Source of the DNA: Chitinophaga sp. CF118
GTDB taxonomy: Bacteria > Bacteroidota > Bacteroidia > Chitinophagales > Chitinophagaceae
Direction of reading: 5' to 3'
Assembly (NCBI RefSeq): GCF_900112615.1
Contig: NZ_FOMK01000002.1
Span: 930,001 to 994,000, forward strand
Length of the DNA stretch: 64,000 nucleotides
Made by a program: the position numbers and the translations under genes. The notes beneath the pieces were generated by a model that was given only the letters and a program-made list of their open reading frames with translations, did no database searches and was not told where the DNA came from. Below, in pieces: positions 24,379 through 32,054 of the stretch; position 1 is the first letter of the stretch; every line of letters begins with the position of its first letter.

Positions 24379-26873
24379 ATAAAAACAGCATTGCCGAACA
24401 TTAACTTACCGTTCTCCCAGAAACTGCGGAATAATACATCATCTGCCAGCATTACTATTTTGCCGTCGCCTATTTCTTTCACGCCAAAGAGTAAACCGTC
24501 TTTTAGTTTTTTACGGGTTTCTGTTCCAACAAAGCCGCTCAGGTAATTATCCTTTTTCAGGATACCTACATTCCAGCCGCCATCTTCCAGGTATTCATAT
24601 ATTTTACCATCCTGCTTAAGGGTATAATAGATTTCCGGGAAGCCAAAGGCCAGTGGATGGGTATTATCCAATTGTACTTTATAGATCGCTCCCGGTATCA
24701 TTTGTTTCACGCTTTCCCGCTCCCTGTTACCATAAGATTTCAGCAATGCATATTCATCTTTCTTTTCCAGCAGGTCATCTTCCGGCTTTTTCATTTTGAT
24801 GCCCCAGTCGAGCGATGCTATCTGGCTCAATGCATCCTGCATGGCAATCAGCTTTCCACCGGCATTGACCCAGTCCTTCAACCGGTTGGCATTTTCCTTT
24901 TCTCCCAGGTATTTATAATTACCATCAGGCAGAATCAGCACATCAATATTTTTCCAGGTTACGATATCCAGGTTTTTCTCATCTACCACTGTAACCGGGT
25001 ATCCTATCTGCTGTTCGAAGAAATGCCATATCTCACCAGCTGCCAGGGAAGAGATCCCATCTCCTGTTACAACCGCCACACGTACAGGTTTGATATAATG
25101 CACCTTATCGGAACCAAAGTCCATTCCCTTTTCAACAAAACCTGTTCCTACCACATCCAGTCCTGTTTTAAAAGTATTGGCCAGTGTTGTTACATCCTCA
25201 TCAAAATGAGCACCATTGCCGGAGCGTGTAATGATCAACGTACCTGCAGAAAAAGATTTTCCACTTGCCGTAAAAGGAGCTTCGGCATAACGGACACGGA
25301 TCTTCTTTTGCAGTAATGCCGCCAGGAATTTTACATCCTTGATACTATTCCAGCGAGCCAGGTAAGCATACGGTTTTGCAGCTGCCAGGTAAAGATTGTT
25401 AGTAGCAGGGAAGCTGTCTTTTGCCGGTTCCAGTGGCTGCTGAACAGCATACGCTGGTAAACCGTAAGCATAAGGCAAGGCCCATGCAGTAATATCGTAA
25501 GTAATAGAATCGCTTAAATGAGAAACGGGTTCAAATAACACCCGCAGTAAGTTGGAACGGGGTTGCGCGGCACTGATCACCAGGTCTTCCTTCTCAATAG
25601 AAAATCCTTCTGTTTTCCCATTAAAATAATTGAACCCACTTGCTTTGGCAACGGAAGAACCATAACCGAAACGGATATTATTTTTGCATAACAGGGTAGC
25701 CAGACTAGCCAGCTTTTCTGTATTACCGGCGGCCTTTATTACATAAGCATTGTAAGGACCATCAGGCGTATGTACTGCATCGTAAAAATATTTTGTATAA
25801 TCTGACAGTAGCCCATTCGCCTGTTGGGAAGCTATTTCAATGGTAGATAAACCGGTAGTAAGATGATGAGAAATACGTTGTGAAAGTGTGAGAGTATCTC
25901 CGTCTTCCTTCAATGCAGCAATGCCTGCATGTCCGCCGCCGCCCTGCTCATAAGTCATCCCGATAGCACCATTGTAGGTAGGATAGGTATCACCATAACT
26001 GGGGTAAAACATATCAAACACTTCTTTCGTAAAATACAGCCAGCCTTCATTATCGAAGTACTTTGCATTGTTCTTCCCGATGAGGGTTTGCATATTACGC
26101 TGCCAGGGTTTGATCACTTCATGCAAAGGTTCTGCTGCCGGAGCAAAGTAATAAGGCGCGTTAATGGATTGCTCGTGAAAGTCAACATGTACCTGTGGCA
26201 TCCAGCGATTATATTGTAAAATCCGTTGCTGCGATTCTACCTGTGTTTGCCAGGCCCAGTCGCGGTTCAGATCAAAATAATAATGATTGGCACGTCCACC
26301 GGGCCAGGGTTCGTTATGTTCCCGGGCAAATAATACCGGGTCGGTCATTTGTGTATGTACCTGGTTATAGAAATTTATATAACGTTCTCTTCCATCGGGA
26401 TTCAGGCAGGGATCAATAATTACTACTGTATTCTTCAGCCATTCCTGTTCCGGTGTATTTTTTTTAGCAAGCCGGTAAAGGGTCTGCATTGCTGCTTCTG
26501 AAGATACCGCTTCATTACCATGAACATTGTAACTCAGCCATACGATCACAGGCTCCCCGTTTGCAGATTTCTCATTCCCTCCTGCCAGCTCCAGATTGTG
26601 TTTCCTGATATGCTCCAGTTTACTGAAATTATCCGGAGAGGTGATAGTCGCCAGCATGAGCGGACGTCCTTCGTAGGTAGTACCATATTGCTCCAGTGAC
26701 ATGTTTGGGGTAACGGCTCCTACTGCCCGGAAGTATTCCAGCACCCTGTAATAGGGTGTAAAGCGTGTTCCAAGCTGATAACCGAGAAACTGTTCAGGCG
26801 TTTGAAGAGATTGAGCTGAACTTTGCTGCACAAGGCAACAAAGAAGAATGAATCTGAAGAAATGTTTGTACAT
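24369..26873 (-). CDS. M14 family zinc carboxypeptidase, secreted
   Basis: The product has 834 residues from ATG 26873; a TTG start at 26909 would put charged residues before the signal peptide (MYKHFFRFILLCCLVQQSSAQ) and is less likely. Zinc ligands are His118 and Glu121 in YNVHGNEAVSSEA and His233 in VDFHEQS. The general base Glu309 is in MTYEQGGGGHAG. LNPDGRERY and YYFDLNRDW are further M14 landmarks. The 500 residues after the catalytic domain form an alpha/beta region (DVLILPDGNYKYL, VNAGGKLIAMQDAL) resembling a class I amidotransferase-like fold, common in these large Bacteroidota M14 proteins. It is predicted to be periplasmic or extracellular and to trim peptides. It appears monocistronic. 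Confidence 0.9.
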   Translation of the reverse strand: MYKHFFRFILLCCLVQQSSAQSLQTPEQFLGYQLGTRFTPYYRVLEYFRAVGAVTPNMSLEQYGTTYEGRPLMLATITSPDNFSKLEHIRKHNLELAGGNEKSANGEPVIVWLSYNVHGNEAVSSEAAMQTLYRLAKKNTPEQEWLKNTVVIIDPCLNPDGRERYINFYNQVHTQMTDPVLFAREHNEPWPGGRANHYYFDLNRDWAWQTQVESQQRILQYNRWMPQVHVDFHEQSINAPYYFAPAAEPLHEVIKPWQRNMQTLIGKNNAKYFDNEGWLYFTKEVFDMFYPSYGDTYPTYNGAIGMTYEQGGGGHAGIAALKEDGDTLTLSQRISHHLTTGLSTIEIASQQANGLLSDYTKYFYDAVHTPDGPYNAYVIKAAGNTEKLASLATLLCKNNIRFGYGSSVAKASGFNYFNGKTEGFSIEKEDLVISAAQPRSNLLRVLFEPVSHLSDSITYDITAWALPYAYGLPAYAVQQPLEPAKDSFPATNNLYLAAAKPYAYLARWNSIKDVKFLAALLQKKIRVRYAEAPFTASGKSFSAGTLIITRSGNGAHFDEDVTTLANTFKTGLDVVGTGFVEKGMDFGSDKVHYIKPVRVAVVTGDGISSLAAGEIWHFFEQQIGYPVTVVDEKNLDIVTWKNIDVLILPDGNYKYLGEKENANRLKDWVNAGGKLIAMQDALSQIASLDWGIKMKKPEDDLLEKKDEYALLKSYGNRERESVKQMIPGAIYKVQLDNTHPLAFGFPEIYYTLKQDGKIYEYLEDGGWNVGILKKDNYLSGFVGTETRKKLKDGLLFGVKEIGDGKIVMLADDVLFRSFWENGKLMFGNAVFMVY

Positions 26874-26946
26874 AGCCAGGCAAGCGTATTTATACCGTAA
26901 TTTACACAATTCATCCTTCTTTTATCAGCTAATTACAAGGGTGGTA

Positions 26947-27336
26947 CTACTCTTTCATTGTCTCTCCCAGCAGACTAAAATTCTGGGTACAATCCAGTTG
27001 ACCATCAATGCGGTAATATGTAAACAAACCGGTACGTTGGTCATTATGCCAGTTACCGGTTTCTGATAACTGACCATTGGCATAATAGATCAATCTGAAG
27101 CCCTCAAGTTTACCGTTTTTACGGCAATACTGTTCCTTCACCCTGCCATCTCTGAAATAAACTTCTACCAGTTCTATTTCCGGAGCTTCTGGTATTTTGT
27201 AAACCCGTTTGTACACAGTACCATCATCATCCCGCATTATCTGCCGGAGGATTAAACCGTTATTGTTCTGATTTTTACAGCTGATTGTAACAACAAACAG
27301 CATTAAACTGCACATGCATTTCACAGCTGCCTTCAT
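26947..27336 (-). CDS. YwqK/MORN-like repeat lipoprotein
   Basis: The protein has 129 residues with a lipoprotein signal ending VVTISC (Cys20). The mature part holds at least three YwqK-type (MORN variant) repeats, each of the form YFRDGRVKEQYCRKNGKLEG, IYYANGQLSETGNWHNDQRTG and YYRIDGQLDC. In databases the family is often called toxin-antitoxin system YwqK antitoxin, but a lipoprotein with these repeats is an unlikely antitoxin. A structural or binding role at the outer membrane is more probable. It may follow the peptidase in origin but lies upstream of it in transcription, with 73 bases between. Confidence 0.75.
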   Translation of the reverse strand: MKAAVKCMCSLMLFVVTISCKNQNNNGLILRQIMRDDDGTVYKRVYKIPEAPEIELVEVYFRDGRVKEQYCRKNGKLEGFRLIYYANGQLSETGNWHNDQRTGLFTYYRIDGQLDCTQNFSLLGETMKE

Positions 27337-27591
27337 AGATAATTATAAGGGGTAAAACTCAACACCGATTACTCAAAACCTGTCCCTTACAAACATATAT
27401 AAAATATCAATAAAGCAAATAACACGTTAGTTTAATTATTACAGAATAATCACTACCCTAACGGCTATCCCTATATTTTTCGTAAAACAGTATTATCAAC
27501 AACGGTTTATCTGCATATATATATTCCCGTTATCGTTGATTTGCAGGTACCGCTACTTTTCTAAAAATACCAGTCCCGGGCGGAATCTATA

Positions 27592-27664
27592 TAAAAAATA
27601 GAGATTGCGCCGAAATTAGTCACCTAATAGGGCTAAATGTGCTTAAAAAATAGAGATTTAGCCC
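27592..27664. repeat. 15-bp direct repeat overlapping a 9-bp hairpin
   Basis: TAAAAAATAGAGATT occurs at 27592-27606 and again at 27644-27658. The second copy lies inside a hairpin with the arms GGGCTAAAT (27630-27638) and ATTTAGCCC (27656-27664). Confidence 0.5.
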
Positions 27665-27899
27665 ACATTCGGACTGGAAGACAACAAATATTCCATTGGG
27701 TTCGTACAGAATTCAATTACTATGAATGACTTGTTCGGATAAATGAATAAATGTTTGTTTGTTTTTAATTATTGAAATAGGTAATTCTGGCTGGCATCAG
27801 GGCATCGGTTCAACCTTGCCAAGACAGCGCGATTGGGATTGAATCACGGGTTGCCCCCAGCTGTAGCACAGGTCGAACAGCTGTTTGTGCTCAATGAGT

Positions 27900-27943
27900 G
27901 TTCAAAGTGTGTTCCAGGTGTGTTGCAGGAGTGTTGCAACTAC
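27900..27943. repeat. 11-bp tandem repeat, about four units
   Basis: Successive 11-mers: GTTCAAAGTGT, GTTCCAGGTGT, GTTGCAGGAGT, GTTGCAACTAC. Each shares the frame GTTnCA and the first three end in GT. A 10-bp palindrome AACAGCTGTT precedes at about 27876. Confidence 0.55.
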
Positions 27944-28062
27944 GAACTCACTATTAACTTGCTATCAACTCTCCTTCAAGAGGAACCTTTAATTCCTGAA
28001 AAGCGTTGTATGAATCTATTATTTTGGGTCTTTCTCATAATACCGGGTTTAAAGATGAATGA

Positions 28063-28203
28063 ATGAAATCGTATCCCACATTAACTGCCATCGTTATTGC
28101 AATATTAATCACTCTTTCAATTCATATTTCGGGAAACCACACGGGCATCACGGAAAATCTGCACGAACACCCTAAAAAGCTCCACGAACGTTTTTTCACC
28201 TGA
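28063..28203 (+). CDS. Possible 46-residue exported peptide
   Basis: The ATG at 28063 opens 46 codons. The N-terminus looks like a signal peptide or membrane helix (MKSYPTLTAIVIAILITLSI). The remainder is His- and Lys-rich (GNHTGITENLHEHPKKLHER, then FFT). It lies in an otherwise empty region. It could be a genuine small secreted peptide, or the front end of a decayed gene whose body is gone. No homology is recognised. Confidence 0.35.
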   Translation: MKSYPTLTAIVIAILITLSIHISGNHTGITENLHEHPKKLHERFFT

Positions 28204-28375
28204 TTATTTTCATGCGGTTAAACAGTTTTCCCTTGTATTGTTTTCCGAATGGGATATCCTGGTTATCCAGGTGTATCAGATTATTATCCAATACGATGAT
28301 TTATGAAAAGAATTCAGATCTTTAATTATAATCCGGATAACCGTAATTTTATTCCCATAAAATGTACTATTTCTT

Positions 28376-29155
28376 ATGAATGTATTTAAAATGACGGTCC
28401 TTCTTACCTGGATGATATGCATTGCCTGCAGGACAAGCCCCCCTCCTGCTCATCCAGGGATGTCGGCAAAGGTAGCAGTCGTTAAAGTAGAAAATCTACC
28501 ATTGTTTGACAGTGCCCGTAACCGATCCATACCGGTGGCACTCTATTCTCCCGAATCAGCAAATATCGCCCCCCATCCAAAACTGGTGATCTTCAGTCAT
28601 GGTTATGGTGCCAATAAAGGAGGTAGTAACCAGGCTTACACATACATAGCAGAACATCTTGTTGACAAGGGCTATATCGTGGCCAGCATACAGCACGAAC
28701 TACCCAATGATTCACTCATACCCACAACCGGCATTCCACAGGTAGTCCGACGCCCGTTCTGGGAAAGAGGTACCGACAATATCCTGTTTGTATTAAATTC
28801 ATTGAAGAAACTACACCCCAATTGGGACTATACACACCTCATTCTGATAGGGCATTCCAATGGAGGAGATATGACGGCATTGTTTGCGGCCAAATATCCT
28901 AACCTCGTAGACAAGATCATTACACTAGACAATCGACGGATGCCTTTACCAAGACTCACACATCCAAAAATTTATTCTCTCCGCTCCAGTGACCAACCGG
29001 CTGATGATGGAGTAATACCAACTAAGGAAGAGCAGCAACTATTCGGCATTACGATTATCCAATTGCCTAATACTATACACAACGATATGGATGATAAGGC
29101 CAGTTCTACTCAGCGAAGTGAAATCAATAATTATATTGATCACTTCTTACAATGA
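28376..29155 (+). CDS. Alpha/beta hydrolase lipoprotein
   Basis: The protein has 259 residues. The lipoprotein signal ends CIAC (Cys18). The alpha/beta hydrolase core shows the oxyanion strand KLVIFSHGYGAN, the nucleophile elbow LIGHSNGGDM (Ser161) and a late His235 in PNTIHNDM. The acid is probably Asp206, Asp210 or Asp211. The SHG-YGANKGGSNQ loop resembles chlorophyllase/PAF-acetylhydrolase-like esterases. The enzyme should sit on the outer membrane or periplasmic face and act on an ester or lipid, but the substrate is unknown. No neighbour suggests a pathway. Confidence 0.8.
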   Translation: MNVFKMTVLLTWMICIACRTSPPPAHPGMSAKVAVVKVENLPLFDSARNRSIPVALYSPESANIAPHPKLVIFSHGYGANKGGSNQAYTYIAEHLVDKGYIVASIQHELPNDSLIPTTGIPQVVRRPFWERGTDNILFVLNSLKKLHPNWDYTHLILIGHSNGGDMTALFAAKYPNLVDKIITLDNRRMPLPRLTHPKIYSLRSSDQPADDGVIPTKEEQQLFGITIIQLPNTIHNDMDDKASSTQRSEINNYIDHFLQ

Positions 29156-29303
29156 TAATAGATTAGGATTCCATATAACCACATTATTTCCTACAACGCG
29201 AACAGTGTCCGCAAAATGTTATTTATTATTTTCTATAATAGCAACTATTGTGCGACAAATAGTAAATTGCTATAAACACTTCAGCTTACAAATGAAACTA
29301 AAT

Positions 29304-31712
29304 TTATTCGGCTCTTAAACTTTTCACAGGGTTGTCGATTGCTGCCTTTATTGACTGGAAGCCCACTGTAATCATAGCAAGCAATAGCGCCATCATACCA
29401 GGAACTATAAAAAACCACCAGTTGATAGTTACCCGATCAGAAAAACTTTCAAGCCATTTGTTCATAGCCCACCATGCCACGGGCAGGGCGATAACGACAG
29501 CAAAAAATACCAGCTTTAAAAAATCGCCCGATAGCATGATCGACACATCACTGACAGTTGCCCCCAGGACCTTGCGGATACTAATTTCCTTCTGTCTTTT
29601 CTGTGCAGTAAAGGCGGCAAGACCAAACAGCCCCAGGCAGGATATAAGAATAGCCAGGACAGCAAAATAGCGGGATAAAGCAGCTACACGCATCTCTGAT
29701 GTATACAATGCCAGGTAATCATCATCCATGAATGTAAAGTCGAACGTATAGCCTGGAAGGAATTCACCATAAAACCTTTTAAGTTGTTCTACAGTATTTA
29801 TTTCTGTCCCTGCTTTTATTCTTACCATAATATTTGGCCCATTGGGATCAAATCTTAAAATGAGGGGTTCTATGGAATTATGAAGTGACCCGTAATGAAA
29901 GTCTTTAACCACACCGATAATTTGACTTCTGCCATTGAGATCAATGTCTTTACCTACCGGATTGTTAAGTCCCATCATTTTAACGGCGCTTTCGTTCAAT
30001 ATAATTTTTGAGTAATCGTCATTATACATCCTTGAAAAGGACCGGCCTTCTTTAAGTTTCATATCCAGTGTTTCAAGAAAGTCATAGCCTACCACGGGCG
30101 ATTTAAAGAGATAACTCTGATCCGCTGCCAGCCCTCTCCAGGAAACGCCAGACGTGGCGGGAATCTGGTCCAGGATATTACCGTACGTATTTGTTGCGCT
30201 TATAACGCCCGTTACGTTTTTTAATCCTGCAATGAAGGCATCGAACCTCTCATTGGACTTTCCTTCCGATAATCTATTCCATTGGTTGTACAATGCTCCT
30301 TTCCACTGAAAGCACAAGACATTATCTTTATTATATCCAAGGCTCCTGGTTTGCGAGTATTTAATCTGTTCATTGATAATTAAAAACCCTATAATGAAGA
30401 CGACCGATATGATAAATTGAACCACAACCAACCCTTTGCGTACCCATAGCTCCCCAAAAGAAGTTCTGAGTTTGCCCTTTAACACGGCTACCGCGTTAAA
30501 ACCTGAAAGATAAAATGCAGGATAGCAGCCCGAAATAATTCCTGTAAATAAGGTAATAGCTACCACAGGCAATATAAAATCGGTAGTATTTTTCAGTTCA
30601 ATGTGCTTGCCAGTAATCGCATTGAATTGAGGTAGGGACAATGCAATGAAAACAAATGCAATGGCTAATGATAAGAAAGCCATGAGAATGGATTCTGTAA
30701 GGAATTGGACAATTAACGATTTCCGGTTTGCGCCTATTGCTTTTTTCACTCCCACCTCCTTCATTTTTCCTGAAGCCTGTGCAGTAGACAGGTTCATAAA
30801 ATTAATACAGGCTATAAGCAATATGAATAAGGCAATAATGGAAAACAGCCTTACATATGTGATCCTTCCGCCAGCTGGTATCCCATTTTCATATTTGCCG
30901 TTAAGATATTTTGAAGAGTATTGCTGAAGAAACAATGAAAAAATATCTAATCCAGGGTTCTTTACTTTTAAGTAACCGGCAATCTTTTTATTAAACTGGT
31001 CAACATTTGTCCCCTTTCTCAAAATCAAATACGTTTCAGCGAGATAGTTCGTCCAGGTCTTTGCCGAACGGTCATTTTTCAGTAACACCCCGATGTTAAG
31101 CACGAAATCAAAATGGCCTGTGGAGTTTGCAGGGGGATCCTTAAAAATACCCGAAACCCGGAATACTCCTTCAAAGAACGGGTATTTCCATTCCAGGGTT
31201 TTACCAATAACATTGTCTGTAGTGTTAAACAATTTTTTTGCCAGCGTTGTCGATATCACAATATTGTTTTCATCTGCCAGCGCCTGGTCCTTATTTCCCT
31301 GGATAAGGTCATAGGAAAATACATTAAAAAAATCCTTGCCAGCATTCCACCCCTGAGCCTGTATATGCGCGTTTCCGGATGACAGAACGCCTTCTTTGCT
31401 TTGCCAGTTAAAAAAATCATTAACAGCTACTGCGTATTCCACTTCGGGCATTTCTTTCATTAATGATTCCGCCAAAGGGACAGGCGTTATCTCCATGGTC
31501 TGAATACCCTGCGAGGATTTAAGGTTATTCATCACCTTGTATAGTTGCCCGTCTTTTTTATGAAATTTATTGACACTTATCTCATCACTCACCCACAAAC
31601 AAATCAATAGCGCAGCTGCCAGGCCGGTTGAGAGCCCAATCAAATTAAGGATAGTAAATTGCCGGTCTCTCAGAAAACGTCGCCACGCTGTCCTTAGATT
31701 GTATCTGAACAT
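29304..31712 (-). CDS. MacB/FtsX-type ABC transporter permease
   Basis: The protein has 802 residues with the duplicated layout typical of Bacteroidota. Helix 1 is near 20-42 (after MFRYNLRTAWRRFLRDR), followed by a large periplasmic MacB-type domain and an FtsX core of three helices (RLFSIIALFILLIACINFMN; KKAIGANRKSLIVQFL). A second helix-periplasmic-FtsX set follows (RKGLVVVQFIISVVFIIGF; RKVLGATVSDVSIML). The coupling-helix motifs KEVGVKKAIGA and KEISIRKVLGA are both present. Such permeases usually work with a LolD/MacB ATPase to export lipoproteins, peptides or drugs; no ATPase gene is next to it. Monocistronic by spacing. Confidence 0.9.
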   Translation of the reverse strand: MFRYNLRTAWRRFLRDRQFTILNLIGLSTGLAAALLICLWVSDEISVNKFHKKDGQLYKVMNNLKSSQGIQTMEITPVPLAESLMKEMPEVEYAVAVNDFFNWQSKEGVLSSGNAHIQAQGWNAGKDFFNVFSYDLIQGNKDQALADENNIVISTTLAKKLFNTTDNVIGKTLEWKYPFFEGVFRVSGIFKDPPANSTGHFDFVLNIGVLLKNDRSAKTWTNYLAETYLILRKGTNVDQFNKKIAGYLKVKNPGLDIFSLFLQQYSSKYLNGKYENGIPAGGRITYVRLFSIIALFILLIACINFMNLSTAQASGKMKEVGVKKAIGANRKSLIVQFLTESILMAFLSLAIAFVFIALSLPQFNAITGKHIELKNTTDFILPVVAITLFTGIISGCYPAFYLSGFNAVAVLKGKLRTSFGELWVRKGLVVVQFIISVVFIIGFLIINEQIKYSQTRSLGYNKDNVLCFQWKGALYNQWNRLSEGKSNERFDAFIAGLKNVTGVISATNTYGNILDQIPATSGVSWRGLAADQSYLFKSPVVGYDFLETLDMKLKEGRSFSRMYNDDYSKIILNESAVKMMGLNNPVGKDIDLNGRSQIIGVVKDFHYGSLHNSIEPLILRFDPNGPNIMVRIKAGTEINTVEQLKRFYGEFLPGYTFDFTFMDDDYLALYTSEMRVAALSRYFAVLAILISCLGLFGLAAFTAQKRQKEISIRKVLGATVSDVSIMLSGDFLKLVFFAVVIALPVAWWAMNKWLESFSDRVTINWWFFIVPGMMALLLAMITVGFQSIKAAIDNPVKSLRAE

Positions 31713-32054
31713 TCTATAGATTTTTTAGATTAAGATGACTATATGTATATTTTGTTCCAGTCTCTACACTCATTTCGTAATCCAGGGATTGGCTAGATGA
31801 GTTTGACTTACAGTGAACAAACGGCATACCTTTTCTTAATCTATTGTTAATCAATTTATTGACAAGTATCTACTGTCCGCTTTTGAGACTATAGGTGTTC
31901 GATATTGGGCAACTTGATGTCGATCCCTTACATGGACAAATGGTACTGATACCAGAACAAGTACGATAATCATTCAATAATTATTAAATTAAAAATGGGA
32001 TGTCTCAATTACTTTTGAGACATCCCATTTTTAATTTAATAAAGTTTTACAACT
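31713..32054. other. Intergenic gap, 342 bases
   Basis: It holds the start region of the permease gene (-) and the long palindrome at 31981-32042 at the end of the TonB receptor gene (-). Nothing else is recognised. Confidence 0.5.
31981..32042 (-). terminator. Perfect 28-bp stem, likely terminator of the TonB receptor gene
   Basis: The arm at 31981-32008 is exactly complementary to 32015-32042 with a 6-base loop. The outer half is A/T only, so each strand reads as stem followed by T-rich sequence, and the GC-rich core (GGGATGTCTC) is central. It lies 12 bases after the receptor stop codon. Confidence 0.75.

Larger units (their letters stand above)
27337..28062. other. Gene-poor stretch with short repeats
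   Basis: No gene is supported here. A plus-strand frame at 27833-28066 uses a TTG start and translates 11-bp tandem repeats into a Cys/Leu-rich sequence; I regard it as spurious. The stretch contains the hairpin and direct repeats at 27592-27664 and the 11-bp repeats at 27900-27943. Confidence 0.5.

Noticed and set aside
24657..25316. 219-codon antisense frame in the M14 peptidase gene
   Set aside because: Runs opposite to a gene with all catalytic residues; no independent support.
26947..27336. Toxin-antitoxin function for the YwqK-like gene
   Set aside because: It has a lipoprotein signal and no toxin partner.
27833..28066. 77-codon plus-strand frame with TTG start
   Set aside because: It translates the 11-bp repeats; Cys/Leu-rich result is a repeat artefact.
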